Of a stretch of 64,000 nt of DNA, positions 56,110 through 64,000 are shown one piece after another. The notes beneath the pieces are model-generated. The model did no database searches. It was given only the letters and a program-made list of their open reading frames with translations, and was not told the DNA's origin. Numbering within the stretch: the stretch's first letter is position 1; every line of letters begins with the position of its first letter. A program made the translations under genes and the position numbers. This stretch comes from Paenibacillus faecis (lineage in GTDB: Bacteria; Bacillota; Bacilli; Paenibacillales; Paenibacillaceae). The stretch is taken from NCBI RefSeq assembly GCF_008084145.1, contig NZ_VSDO01000001.1, positions 1,006,840 to 1,070,839 on the forward strand, given 5' to 3'.

Positions 56110-57173
56110 TTACACCGATTAAACGAATCAACCGTTTTTTTCTGCTTGCGACGGGTCCGTTGATCGGTCTTTTGATCGCCATGTTCGTCAGCGGCTCCGC
56201 CCTGAGTTGGCAAGAGGAGAAGGTCCCGTTCGCACCAGCTTCCGACATTCCCCGGGTAACCGGCGAAATCGGCAAGAAGCTGGACGAGGCCGAAAGCGCG
56301 GCAAGACTTACGTCTTCTTCGCTCAAGAAGACCGCCGAGCTTTACCGGAAAACGACGTCCACCATGTCGTCCATCGTCAATACGGCCCAAACTTCAGCCA
56401 AACGGCCGGAACAGATCTACAACCGGAGAATCACGTTGAAGCTGGGGACTCCCTTCCAGACGATTCAGAGCGACAAAATCCGGATCGAGCTGTATAAGGT
56501 CAACCCCGGAACTTACAAGGGCTACGCGATGAAGGTCAAGCTGAAATCGCCGGACGCCATGAAGATGACGCTGGGCAAGGACATCCTCGGCGGGGCGGAA
56601 ACGACGCTCAAAGCCGCACAGCGCCACGGGGCAGTCGCCGGGATCAACGCCGGCGGATTCGCCGATTCCCAAGGGAAACGCTATCCGCTCAGCACGACCG
56701 TAGTGGAAGGCAAATATGTAACCGGCTTTGAACCTTCCTATAAAGACCTGTTCTTCGTCGGTTTGAACCGTTCGGGCAAGCTGATCGGCGGGAAGTTCCG
56801 GAACAAAGCGGACCTGGACCGGCTGCAGCCCTCCTTCGGCGCATCCTTTGTGCCGGTGCTGCTGAATAACGGAGTAAAGACAACCATTCCGTCAAAATGG
56901 CTGACCTCTCCGCTGCGCGCTCCCCGAACCATTATCGGGAACTACAAGGACGATCAATTGATTATCCTCGTCATCGACGGACGCGACGAGAACGGAAGTT
57001 CCGGAGCGACGCTGACCGAGCTGCAAAATAAACTGCTAAACATGGGCGTCCAAGACGCCTATAACCTGGATGGAGGCGGCTCCTCCTCCCTCGTGGTCAA
57101 CGGGGAGGTCATCAACCACCCGTCGGATGGACAGCTTCGTCCCGTGCCTACGCACTTTTTATTTTTCAAATAA
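56106..57173 (+). CDS. Membrane-anchored phosphodiester glycosidase (NAGPA-domain) protein
   Basis: The 355-residue protein has an N-terminal membrane helix (FFLLATGPLIGLLIAMFVSG), a helical spacer to about residue 100, and a phosphodiester glycosidase domain. Motifs are AVAGINAGGFADSQG, PRTIIGNYKDDQLIILVIDGRDENGSSGATL and AYNLDGGGSSSLVVNGEVINHPS, the last being the family's hallmark. The family cleaves sugar phosphodiesters; in Gram-positives it is linked to wall polymer and exopolysaccharide processing. Its ATG overlaps the coiled-coil gene, so they are translationally coupled. Confidence 0.9.
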   Translation: MITPIKRINRFFLLATGPLIGLLIAMFVSGSALSWQEEKVPFAPASDIPRVTGEIGKKLDEAESAARLTSSSLKKTAELYRKTTSTMSSIVNTAQTSAKRPEQIYNRRITLKLGTPFQTIQSDKIRIELYKVNPGTYKGYAMKVKLKSPDAMKMTLGKDILGGAETTLKAAQRHGAVAGINAGGFADSQGKRYPLSTTVVEGKYVTGFEPSYKDLFFVGLNRSGKLIGGKFRNKADLDRLQPSFGASFVPVLLNNGVKTTIPSKWLTSPLRAPRTIIGNYKDDQLIILVIDGRDENGSSGATLTELQNKLLNMGVQDAYNLDGGGSSSLVVNGEVINHPSDGQLRPVPTHFLFFK

Positions 57174-57236
57174 AGCAACCTCTCTCTTGTCAATGAAATA
57201 AATCATATTAAGATTTATTTTTGCGCAAGGGACGGG

Positions 57237-57242
57237 TATAAT
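57237..57242 (+). promoter_or_regulatory. -10 box ahead of the 34-residue gene
   Basis: TATAAT lies about 40 bp before the TTG start of the small gene. No clear -35 box; TTTATT is at 17 bp. Confidence 0.4.
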
Positions 57243-57279
57243 GTAAGCAGGAATTATCCGTGACATGGAGGTGTTCACC

Positions 57280-57384
57280 TTGACTTTCTCGCTGACATTC
57301 TGGATTATCACACTCGTGTTTGCCATGTTCCTGTGCGGCATCCTGACCGCGTCTTACAACGACGACAAAACAAAAGGCCTGTAA
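57280..57384 (+). CDS. 34-residue single-helix membrane peptide
   Basis: TTG at 57280 follows GGAGGTG with 6 bases between. The product opens MTFSLTFWIITLVFAMFLCG and ends in a charged tail NDDKTKGL, so it is one membrane helix with a short soluble end. It has its own -10 box and is followed by a 54-bp palindrome that includes its last codons. I cannot name a family. Small peptides of this kind often modify larger membrane complexes, but no partner is indicated. Confidence 0.55.
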   Translation: MTFSLTFWIITLVFAMFLCGILTASYNDDKTKGL

Positions 57385-57428
57385 ATAAATGAGCTTCCCC
57401 TCCGGGAGGCTTATTTATTTGCAGGCCT
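57375..57428. repeat. 54-bp near-perfect palindrome spanning the stop codon of the small gene
   Basis: AGGCCTG, AAATAAAT, AGC and CCC on the left mirror GGG, GCT, ATTTATTT and CAGGCCT on the right, with single mismatches between blocks. In RNA it would form a long hairpin covering the last two codons and the stop. It may end or stabilise the transcript. No T-run follows. Confidence 0.8.
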
Positions 57429-57491
57429 AGAGTTGACCGACGCTAAACCGAAGGTACTTGCGTCCCGGCGGTCGCGCCGGCGCCCGTCGGG

Positions 57492-57737
57492 CTAGGTCAA
57501 TCGGTTCATTTCAATCAGACATTGGTTGCAAATGCAACGCTCTCTGAAATCGCTCACTTGTTCCATAGAACCGCAGAACACGCATTTGGGGCGATATCTT
57601 TCGAGGATAATATGATCGCCCTGCACCAAAATCTCGACAGGGTCCCCTTCATTCATTTGATATCTCTTTCGCAACGATTTGGGCAGAACGATTCTTCCCA
57701 GCTGATCCACTTTTCGGACCACACCAGCAGGTTTCAT
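57492..57737 (-). CDS. AbrB-type transition-state regulator with a Cys-rich tail
   Basis: The 81-residue protein has a swapped-hairpin AbrB domain at its N-terminus: KPAGVVRKVDQLGRIVLPKSLRKRY followed by GDPVEILVQGDHIILERY. The tail is unlike B. subtilis AbrB; it has Cys pairs CVFC and CICNQC about 15 residues apart, a likely zinc-binding element. Such proteins bind DNA as oligomers and control stationary-phase genes. The start at 57737 has AGGAGAGG upstream; the longer frame lacks a site. It is a single gene near the acetyltransferase gene but probably separate. Confidence 0.85.
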   Translation of the reverse strand: MKPAGVVRKVDQLGRIVLPKSLRKRYQMNEGDPVEILVQGDHIILERYRPKCVFCGSMEQVSDFRERCICNQCLIEMNRLT

Positions 57738-57836
57738 AAAACGTACACCTCTCCTGAAAAAAATAATATGTAAAAATAGAACCAAATACCTATGCCTATT
57801 TATTTCGCTATTTTTTTCAGGATTCCTGCTGTTCTC

Positions 57837-58406
57837 CTACATCTCGACGTATTTTATTATTTTGGCTGGATTTCCGCCGACTACCGCGCCGTCGGGAACA
57901 TCCTTCGTTACGACCGCTCCGGCGGCGATAACGACATTATTTCCGATCGTTACCCCCGGAACGATCACCGCCCGGCCGCCGATCCAAACGTTGTCGCCGA
58001 TCGTCACGGGCTTGCCGAATTCCGCTCCCGAATTGCGTTCCGCCGGATTCAGCGGATGGGCGGCCGTGTAAATATGCACGCCGGGCGCCATAAAACAATA
58101 GTCCCCGATACGCACTTCGCAAATATCGAGAATGACGCAATCGAAATTGGCGAAGAAGTTATTTCCTACATGGATGTTTGATCCGTAGTCGCAGCGAAAT
58201 GTAGGTTCGATATAAATATGCTCTCCTGTGGAACCGAACAGTTCCTTGAGGATGGCGGTCCGCTTCTCCCGCTCCTCCTCCGTCGTGTGGTTATACAGGC
58301 GCGTCAATTGACGGGCTCTCTGTCTATCCGCCGTAAGCTCCGCGTCGCTCGCATCATACCACTCTCCGGCAAGCATCTTTTCTTTTTCCGTTTTCAATTG
58401 AGGCAT
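57837..58406 (-). CDS. maa: Sugar O-acetyltransferase (maltose/galactoside acetyltransferase family)
   Basis: The 189-residue protein has the mac N-terminal domain ([21 protein letters not shown]) and a left-handed hexapeptide beta-helix. The active His is in YTAAHPLN near residue 116, with [38 protein letters not shown] following, and GNPAKIIKY at the end. It transfers acetyl groups from acetyl-CoA to sugars such as maltose or glucose. The length is normal. AGAAGGA lies before the ATG. Which sugar it uses is not shown. Confidence 0.92.
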   Translation of the reverse strand: MPQLKTEKEKMLAGEWYDASDAELTADRQRARQLTRLYNHTTEEEREKRTAILKELFGSTGEHIYIEPTFRCDYGSNIHVGNNFFANFDCVILDICEVRIGDYCFMAPGVHIYTAAHPLNPAERNSGAEFGKPVTIGDNVWIGGRAVIVPGVTIGNNVVIAAGAVVTKDVPDGAVVGGNPAKIIKYVEM

Positions 58407-58448
58407 GCTGATTCCTTCTTCCTATGGTTTATGCTTGTGACTCTCCAC

Positions 58449-58913
58449 CTATTCCATTCCGGGAAAATCAAGCTGCCGCAGCGCTTCATATACGATGATC
58501 GCCGCCGAATTGGACAGATTGAGCGATCTGACCTTATCCGTCATCGGCATCCGCATCAATGTGTCCGGATGAGCCTCCAGAATTTCCGGGGGCAGGCCTT
58601 TCGTCTCCTTGCCGAACACGAAAAAATCGCCGTCCTGAAACTTGAAATCCGTGTAGCGTTTCCGGGCCTTCGTCGTCGCAAAGAAAAACCGGCTGCCGCT
58701 GTACTTCTCCTCTACCTCGCGGAAAGAATCATGGTACTCGATATTCACCGCATACCAGTAATCCAAACCCGCCCGCTTCAACGTAGCGTCATCGGTCCGA
58801 AAACCGAGCGGTCGCACCAGATGAAGATGGATGCCCGTTGCCGCGCAAGTTCTTGCAATGTTTCCGGTGTTGGCCGGAATTTCCGGTTCCACCAGCACGA
58901 TATGCAAAGCCAT
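58449..58913 (-). CDS. trmL: tRNA (cytidine(34)-2'-O)-methyltransferase TrmL
   Basis: The 154-residue SPOUT methyltransferase modifies the wobble base of tRNA-Leu isoacceptors. Signatures are HIVLVEPEIPANTGNIARTC at the start, VRPLGF, FVFGKETKGLP and the knot region RMPMTDKVRSLNLSNSAAIIVYE. The size equals that of E. coli TrmL. The start at 58913 has GAGGTG upstream; a GTG 12 bp earlier lies in that site. It lies 42 bp upstream of the acetyltransferase gene on the same strand, so the two may share a transcript. Confidence 0.94.
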   Translation of the reverse strand: MALHIVLVEPEIPANTGNIARTCAATGIHLHLVRPLGFRTDDATLKRAGLDYWYAVNIEYHDSFREVEEKYSGSRFFFATTKARKRYTDFKFQDGDFFVFGKETKGLPPEILEAHPDTLMRMPMTDKVRSLNLSNSAAIIVYEALRQLDFPGME

Positions 58914-59029
58914 TTTGTCAAACACCTCGAGTCGTTTTTTTTCGCCGTCCGGCCGAGCCGTACGGAATAGCTATCTAAATATTATACCAGTTTTTCGATT
59001 TCTCTGTCCCGCAGCGACACCACAAATCA

Positions 59030-59577
59030 TACCCACCGTCAAACGGGTGGTTTGCTCTTAGGCTATAAGACTTTATTACCGGCTCGCGTCTAAAAGCGCT
59101 AGCTTTCACTTCGTTCAAGGTACTATGCGCCGTTGCCGCTTTTGCCTCCCCCTGAAGGGGTGCGATTATTGCTAGTACCCCTTTAGACAACCTTGATAAC
59201 ATAAAATTCCTGCATATGTGCATGTTTTTTCTTGTTCGGGACCCAAAATTTCAAAATCCCTGCAAATCTGCAGGAATTTTCGACGAAACCGGCTCGTTTC
59301 TCTAAAGTCGCTGGAAATGCCTGCAGATTTGCATCTTTTTTCGCATTCTCTCGGGAATCGGCTTAAATACCTGCAGATTTGCATCTTTATTGGAGTTGGA
59401 AGCTTGGAAGCACACTAGGCGCCCTTTGTAGGTGACATATCACTTCCATTAACCATTAAGCCACCTTTTCCTTTCATTACACATTGTAGCTTGAACACTC
59501 CTATGATAACGAACCATCAGTTGTTTTTTTGTTTCGCACGCTTCGCGAGTTCAACTGGCTAAAGCCACAAATAAAAA
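59030..59577 (+). repeat. R1 dispersed repeat, full copy B
   Basis: It matches 4427-4924 from the hairpin region through GCTATAAG, CGCTAGCTTTCAC, the TGCAGATTTGCAT core (about 59,195-59,390) to CAACTGGCTAAAGCC. It has about 70 bp more than copy A after CGCTAGCTTTCAC, with CCTCCCCCTGAAGGGG, so copy A has a deletion. There is no gene in the 58,914-59,643 gap. Confidence 0.65.
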
Positions 59578-59610
59578 ACAGCGGACAGAGGGTTCCTCTG
59601 CCGCCGTTTC
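59574..59610 (-). terminator. Intrinsic terminator of serC
   Basis: GGCAGAGG pairs with CCTCTGTC, extended by CGGC/GCTG, and the minus-strand RNA ends in six U. It lies 37-70 bp after the serC stop and abuts the R1 copy. Confidence 0.8.
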
Positions 59611-59643
59611 TTGGTTCGTATATTGGGTACGAGCCCGTGGTCC

Positions 59644-60732
59644 TTAGCCGTTCGCCTTCTGGAACTCGCCCATGAAGTCTACCAGCGCCTTCACGCTGTC
59701 ATAAGGTACTGCGTTATAGATGGAAGCACGAAGTCCGCCTACGCTGCGATGGCCCTTGAGCCCGACGAAACCTTCTTGCTCCGATTGCTTGATAAACTGT
59801 TTCTCAAGCTCTTCGGAAGTGAGGCGGAAGGTGACGTTCATCAGCGAGCGGTCCGACGCCTTCGCCGCGCCGCGATAGAAACCGCCGCTGTTGTCGATCG
59901 CCTGGTACAGCAGGTTCGCCTTCTCCCGGTTCTTCGCTTCGATCCCTTCCAAGGCCCCTTGCTCCTCGATCCACTTCAGTACTTCGTTCACCATATAAAT
60001 CCCGAAGGATGGCGGTGTATTGTAAAGAGAGTTGTTCTCCGCATGCGTATCATAGCGGAAATAGCTCGGTAAATGAGCCGGCGAATTTTGCAGCAGTTCT
60101 TCTCTGGCGATGACTACCGTGACGCCGGAAGGTCCCAGATTCTTCTGGGCGCCCGCATAGATGAGTCCGAATTGCGTCAAGTCAAACGGGCGGCATAAAA
60201 TGTCGCTGGACATGTCCGCCACAAGCGGTACGCTGCCGGTATCCGGGAAGCTTTGGAACTGGGTGCCTTCGATCGTTTCGTTCGAGGTCACATGCAGGTA
60301 AGCCGTGTTCTCGGGGAGCACCAGGTTGCCCAGATCCGGTATGGACATATACTTGTCCTCCTCGGAAGAAGCGGCCACGAACGTTTCACCGATCAGCTTG
60401 GCCTCTTTGATCGCCTTATTCGCCCAGCTGCCCGTTTTGACGTAACCGGCTTTCTTGCCTTCGGTCAGCAGGTTCATCGGGAGCATCGCGAATTGGGTCG
60501 TCGCCCCGCCTTGCAGGAACAGCACTTTATACCCTCCCGGGTTCCCCAGCAGGTTCAACAGGCGGCTGGCCGCTTCGTTATGAACCTCCTCGTACACTTT
60601 ACCGCGGTGGGACATCTCCATAATGGACATTCCCGTCCCCTTAAAATCGACGAATTCCGCCTGGGCGCGTTCCAGTACGGCCAGCGGCAGCGCTGCCGGT
60701 CCGGCATTGAAGTTGTAAGCTCTCTTGCTCAT
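59644..60732 (-). CDS. serC: Phosphoserine aminotransferase
   Basis: The 362-residue pyridoxal-phosphate enzyme converts 3-phosphohydroxypyruvate and glutamate to phosphoserine in serine synthesis; it also acts in pyridoxal biosynthesis in some bacteria. Signatures are YNFNAGPAALPLAVL, MSIMEMSHRGKVYE, LFLQGGATTQFAM, the cofactor lysine in IYAGAQKNLGPSGV, and the late GHRSVGGLRASIYNAV. The start at 60732 follows GGATGGGGAG. It is a single gene with its own terminator. serA is not in the window. Confidence 0.96.
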   Translation of the reverse strand: MSKRAYNFNAGPAALPLAVLERAQAEFVDFKGTGMSIMEMSHRGKVYEEVHNEAASRLLNLLGNPGGYKVLFLQGGATTQFAMLPMNLLTEGKKAGYVKTGSWANKAIKEAKLIGETFVAASSEEDKYMSIPDLGNLVLPENTAYLHVTSNETIEGTQFQSFPDTGSVPLVADMSSDILCRPFDLTQFGLIYAGAQKNLGPSGVTVVIAREELLQNSPAHLPSYFRYDTHAENNSLYNTPPSFGIYMVNEVLKWIEEQGALEGIEAKNREKANLLYQAIDNSGGFYRGAAKASDRSLMNVTFRLTSEELEKQFIKQSEQEGFVGLKGHRSVGGLRASIYNAVPYDSVKALVDFMGEFQKANG

Positions 60733-60890
60733 TACTCCCCATCCTTTCTCTTCCATCTCTAGTCAGGTTCGAAGTTTGATAAGGACTATCATAGCAACTA
60801 TTCTTTTTTCCAGCAAGCTGATATTTCGTCAAAATCCACAGTTTACAGAATTGACACATTAACGCTTTATTTGACAAAAGAAAAGTAGGC

Positions 60891-61784
60891 TCATTTTACA
60901 AAAAATTCGTAGCTCCGTGCCCACCGCTTCTCTTCTCCCGGCGCCAACTCGATCTTGATGAATATTTCGGGCGAAACGACGTGCCCTTCCCCCCATACCG
61001 CCGCCTTCGAAACGGGGAATTGGCTGAGTTCCCTGACGCCCGCGCCGCTCGGCTCATGAAGAAGCTCCCAGATCCAGGGATACTGTCCGCCATCGAAGCC
61101 GGGGAGGCGGAAATAAAACGGCACGGTCGGCCGGTCCGCAAAACGGACTTCCCCCCGATTGAAGCTCAAGCCTGACAGCGTCTTTTCCTCGTCCGCCGTT
61201 GGGGATAATTCAAACGGGAAACGCAGCACGTAATCCGTTCCGATGAAATGATCGTCGATGCCAAGGAAGTTGTGGCAGTACTCCTCGGTCGACAATTCCT
61301 TTATCCCCGTATTCCGCAGATGATATTCCACCTCAAGCCGGTTTCCGGCAACGGAAATCCGTTTGGATAAGCTGGCGGCAAAGCCGTTGCAATCCTCGGG
61401 GAAGCTGTGGAAGGTCAGACTGGCTTCATTTTCACGGACAACGCTTACCTTAAAGGGGTGTATCGGATACTCCCGGAAGAACTCGTACTTTCGATCATCA
61501 AGCCGGGTCAGCAATCCGACCCCCAGTTTGGGGAAATGCCCGCCCGGACCGATATCGTCATAGCCCAGGGCGGTTTCGATTCCGAACTCGTTGCATAATC
61601 CGGCGCCTCCGGTTCCCTGTCCGGGAATCAGACTTTCCGGAACGCAGAAGGTATGATTTCCGTCGAGCAGGATAATCCCCGTTATAAAACCGGTCCAATC
61701 AAAACGTGAACCGCGATACATCCCCGGTTCGGCAATTTCGACGCTTAAATGTTCATTCTTTAGTTGATATGCCATAGAGGTCAT
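60891..61784 (-). CDS. Aldose 1-epimerase-family (galactose mutarotase-like) protein
   Basis: The protein of about 297 residues has the galactose mutarotase beta-sandwich, with the family pattern EIAEPGMYRGSRFDWTGFI at the start, FKVSVVRENEASLTFHS, and EEYCHNFLGIDDHFIG near the middle with a catalytic-type His. Sequence around PGFDGGQYPWIWELLHEP is typical of the unusual, mostly uncharacterised branch. Three in-frame ATGs (61796, 61784, 61775) share one AAGGGA site; 61784 is the best compromise. It follows the GH94 gene on the same strand, so a role with its sugar product is plausible. Confidence 0.85.
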   Translation of the reverse strand: MTSMAYQLKNEHLSVEIAEPGMYRGSRFDWTGFITGIILLDGNHTFCVPESLIPGQGTGGAGLCNEFGIETALGYDDIGPGGHFPKLGVGLLTRLDDRKYEFFREYPIHPFKVSVVRENEASLTFHSFPEDCNGFAASLSKRISVAGNRLEVEYHLRNTGIKELSTEEYCHNFLGIDDHFIGTDYVLRFPFELSPTADEEKTLSGLSFNRGEVRFADRPTVPFYFRLPGFDGGQYPWIWELLHEPSGAGVRELSQFPVSKAAVWGEGHVVSPEIFIKIELAPGEEKRWARSYEFFVK

Positions 61785-61804
61785 GCATCCCTTCATATAA
61801 ATAG

Positions 61805-61845
61805 AAAACCCTGGCTTAAGAGATTAAGCGGCAGGGTTTTCTTTC
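61805..61845 (-). terminator. Stem-loop between the GH94 and mutarotase genes
   Basis: AAAACCCTG and CAGGGTTTT form a 9-bp stem with inner CTTAA/TTAAG pairs. On the plus strand CTTTCTTC follows; on the minus strand the arm ends in TTTTC. It may reduce read-through from the GH94 gene into the mutarotase. Confidence 0.7.
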
Positions 61846-61878
61846 TTCAAGTACGATTCGGATTCCGACAGCCGCGGA

Positions 61879-64000
61879 TTAGCCCAACAGAACTTCGAGC
61901 TGATGAACCCCGTCCTTCGGCAGAGCTTCCAGTACCGAGCGGCTGATCAGGCACCCGTTCCCGCTCAGATCGCACGCCGCCGGTTGTCCGTTCAACGTCA
62001 CGCCCTTGATGCGGTAGCCGCCGAAGTCGGCGCCTTCCGGGTTGCTGTAAACAATACGGAACATCCGGTCCGCAAACAGCGTCTCCACCGATGCTTTGCC
62101 GTCCTGGTCGAACTGCGGCTTCACCAGCTTCGGCTCGAGCATCAGATCGCCGTACACCCCTTTTACGCCGAATACTTCCGTCAATTGGGTCAGCAGCAGC
62201 CAGCTCGCCGAACCCGTCAAGTATGGGTACATGCCGCGGCCTTTCTCGTTAATGTATTCCGGAATTCCCGGGTACATCCGGCTCTTCCCGAAATCGACGG
62301 ACAAGCGGTAAATGGAGTCCAAAACTTCGAAGCCTTCTTTCACAAAGCCTCGTTTATACAACGCGTTGGCGTACATCACGGTCATATGGCTGAACATCGC
62401 GCCGTTTTCTTTGTGACCGAACGCAAACCCGAACGCGCGGCCCAAATCCTGTTGAATTCCGCCAAAGCGGGAATTCAGCCGGTAGCCGATCCGCTCGTCT
62501 TTCAAGTATCGATCGACGGCTGCGGTTATTTTGCCGACCTGCTCCTCGGTCGCGACGCCGCCCATAATGCTGAAGACTTGGCCGGTAAGCGTCATGCGGA
62601 CCCCTTGCGGATGATCGCCTTCCACCCGTTCGGCGTGATCGTTGTAATATCCGTTGAACCATTCGTAGCCTTCCTGGCTCTTAATCCATTCGTTTTTGCG
62701 CAGGTGCCCGATCATCCACTCGGCTTTGCGCTTTAAGTCCTCGGCCGCTTGCTCAAGATCCAGCTTCACCTTCACGCCGGAAACGGTCGGTACGATCGCA
62801 TCGTAATAACGGCCCAGCAGGGCGCGTTTATCCGCAATGCTGTCGTAGGAGACCGGCGCCGTGAGGGTATCGAACAGGACCGCCATTTCCTCGGCGACTT
62901 CCAGCGACGCCAGACCTTTCTTCTCCCGCAGGGCAAGCAGCAGATTGGAGAGCTCCAGCAGGTTGCTCGCATAAAAAGCGGTAAACGCAACGCTTTCGCC
63001 GCGGTTCGGCGCGAGATCCAGGCCGTCGTTCCAATCCGCTCCTTCAAGCAGGATGTTGCCGTTCTCGCCGACATGGAAGAAAGTCGTCATATTTTGCAGC
63101 AAAATATGCTCCAGGATGGAGCCCTCGTAGACCTTTCCTTCCTTGGTCAACAGCTTGTTGCCTTGCTCCGGAGTCCAGTTCAGGTCCCGGTCCTTGCACC
63201 GCTTCACGAATACGTCCCGGAAATAGGTCTGCGGCTGCAGGAGCAGCTCCAGGTCGCCGCTTTGATGGATATACAGCAGCGTCGTCAGAAGCGGCCATGC
63301 GCCATGGTCCATCCAGACGCGCGGGATGTTGTTGCGGTCGGCGACGAATTCACCGGGTTTCGTTCCGATGATGGTCGCGTTGCTTCCGTCGATCCGTACG
63401 CCCGCATAGTTGTTAAGCAGCAGATGTCTTACTTCCGCCGGCTCCATGACCATCAGCGCCAGGCAATCCTGCCACAAATCCCGCCAGCCGCGTCCGCCCC
63501 GGCCATAATCGTGGTATGGCAGGAAGGAGTTGCCGTAGAGACGGCGCAAAATCGGCTGCAGCGTGACCCATTTCATCCACAAGTCCTGCTCGGTATCGCC
63601 GGAATGGAAGGACACGGTGTCGAGCTTCTCTTGCCAGTAACGCTGATTGTCCGCGAGGAGACTGTCAAACCGGGCCGCGGACAAATAACGCTCCGCGATT
63701 TGCTGCGGGCGGGTCCGATCGTCCGTAATCAGCATAGCTACGATATAAGAAGCGGATTGTCCCGCTTCCAGTTGAATCGGGGCAAAACGAAGAGCGCCGA
63801 TCGCTTCGTAGCCTTCCAGGGACGCGCCGGCTTGTACGGACGGTTCCAGATTGGCCACCACCGCTTCCGGCCAATCCAAGGCTCCGCCTTCTCCGGCGAA
63901 CACTTCGGTTTCCGGAAAGAACCCGACGGGAGCTTCCCCCGCAGCACCGGATCCGAACACGCTGTAAGTCACCTTATTCACCCGGTGTCCGCGCTCATCG
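61879..64000 (-). CDS. GH94-family phosphorylase, 5' end beyond the window edge
   Basis: The frame is open to the window edge and gives at least 706 residues of the C-terminal two thirds. The alpha/alpha-barrel of GH94 is clear: GRGGRGWRDLWQDCLALMVM, NNIPRVWMDHGAWP, and the catalytic Asp in GADWNDGLDLAPNRGESVAF; the C-terminal sandwich follows. GH94 enzymes split beta-glucosidic bonds with phosphate (cellobiose, cellodextrin, chitobiose or 1,2-beta-glucan oligomers). The size and the leading beta-domain (YEAIGALRFAPIQLEAGQ) suit the larger 1,2-beta-oligoglucan phosphorylase type, but specificity cannot be settled here. The mutarotase downstream fits release of free sugar ends. Confidence 0.88.
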   Translation of the reverse strand, partial: DERGHRVNKVTYSVFGSGAAGEAPVGFFPETEVFAGEGGALDWPEAVVANLEPSVQAGASLEGYEAIGALRFAPIQLEAGQSASYIVAMLITDDRTRPQQIAERYLSAARFDSLLADNQRYWQEKLDTVSFHSGDTEQDLWMKWVTLQPILRRLYGNSFLPYHDYGRGGRGWRDLWQDCLALMVMEPAEVRHLLLNNYAGVRIDGSNATIIGTKPGEFVADRNNIPRVWMDHGAWPLLTTLLYIHQSGDLELLLQPQTYFRDVFVKRCKDRDLNWTPEQGNKLLTKEGKVYEGSILEHILLQNMTTFFHVGENGNILLEGADWNDGLDLAPNRGESVAFTAFYASNLLELSNLLLALREKKGLASLEVAEEMAVLFDTLTAPVSYDSIADKRALLGRYYDAIVPTVSGVKVKLDLEQAAEDLKRKAEWMIGHLRKNEWIKSQEGYEWFNGYYNDHAERVEGDHPQGVRMTLTGQVFSIMGGVATEEQVGKITAAVDRYLKDERIGYRLNSRFGGIQQDLGRAFGFAFGHKENGAMFSHMTVMYANALYKRGFVKEGFEVLDSIYRLSVDFGKSRMYPGIPEYINEKGRGMYPYLTGSASWLLLTQLTEVFGVKGVYGDLMLEPKLVKPQFDQDGKASVETLFADRMFRIVYSNPEGADFGGYRIKGVTLNGQPAACDLSGNGCLISRSVLEALPKDGVHQLEVLLG

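Overview
The window looks like chromosomal DNA of a spore-forming, low-to-moderate GC Firmicute, most likely a Paenibacillus or close relative. The grounds are the spore genes (cotJABC, yhbH, spoVR, prkA), the sufCDSUB order, the glpP-glpF-glpK-glpD order, a cyclodextrin glucanotransferase, and good Shine-Dalgarno sequences with several TTG/GTG starts. I see no rRNA, tRNA, CRISPR array or phage module. Both edges cut genes: a solute-binding lipoprotein on the left and a GH94 phosphorylase on the right.

Layout. 1-2,883: a BlaI/BlaR1-type repressor and membrane protease pair with its own operator-promoter, apparently co-transcribed with a solute-binding lipoprotein. 2,957-8,196: a metallo-beta-lactamase-fold hydrolase, a VOC protein and a self-sufficient CYP102-type fatty-acid hydroxylase. 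8,823-14,140: the glycerol regulon, with the GlpP antiterminator, two GlpP-type leader terminators, a cre-like site, glpF, glpK and glpD. 14,155-17,262: a secreted RCC1-repeat protein inside a ~2 kb block bounded by duplicated cotJC 3' ends, then cotJABC. 18,345-19,805: a complete IS4-family element. 20,057-27,648: a CBS/CorC transporter, radical-SAM YfkAB, two HD-GYP proteins, YunD and a MoaD-MoaE fusion. 28,416-37,035: sufCDSUB, dps, mtnK-mtnA. 39,011-40,422: an IS3-family element sitting inside a repeat. 41,093-45,779: tandem degV genes and a four-PAS hybrid histidine kinase. 46,024-54,021: yhbH-spoVR and convergent prkA, separated by a CGTase gene and a decayed aldo/keto reductase. 54,205-64,000: small genes of unknown role, a phosphodiester glycosidase, an AbrB-like regulator, an acetyltransferase, trmL, serC, an aldose epimerase and GH94.

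How the genes work together. The glp block takes up glycerol (GlpF), phosphorylates it (GlpK) and oxidises glycerol-3-phosphate (GlpD); GlpP, with glycerol-3-phosphate, would open the two leader terminators, and CcpA probably represses through the cre-like site. SufCDSUB builds Fe-S clusters, and its promoter carries dyads of the Fur/PerR kind. MtnK and MtnA recycle methylthioribose. PrkA, YhbH and SpoVR form the known conserved kinase group. The GH94 enzyme and mutarotase suggest beta-glucan oligosaccharide use.

Several dispersed repeats shape the non-coding DNA: R1, about 500 bp, two full copies plus fragments; R2, about 210 bp, two inverted copies; a 172-bp MITE-like element ahead of glpD; and a four-unit hairpin array at 40.6-40.8 kb. 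The two insertion sequences each landed in one of these repeats. The points most worth a second look are the RCC1 block between duplicated cotJC ends, the glpD promoter that borrows its -35 box from a MITE end, the Asp-to-Asn receiver of the hybrid kinase, the MoaD-MoaE fusion with a buried Gly-Gly, the BlaR1 without a penicillin-binding sensor, and the operators of suf. No single undescribed defence or mobile system is evident.
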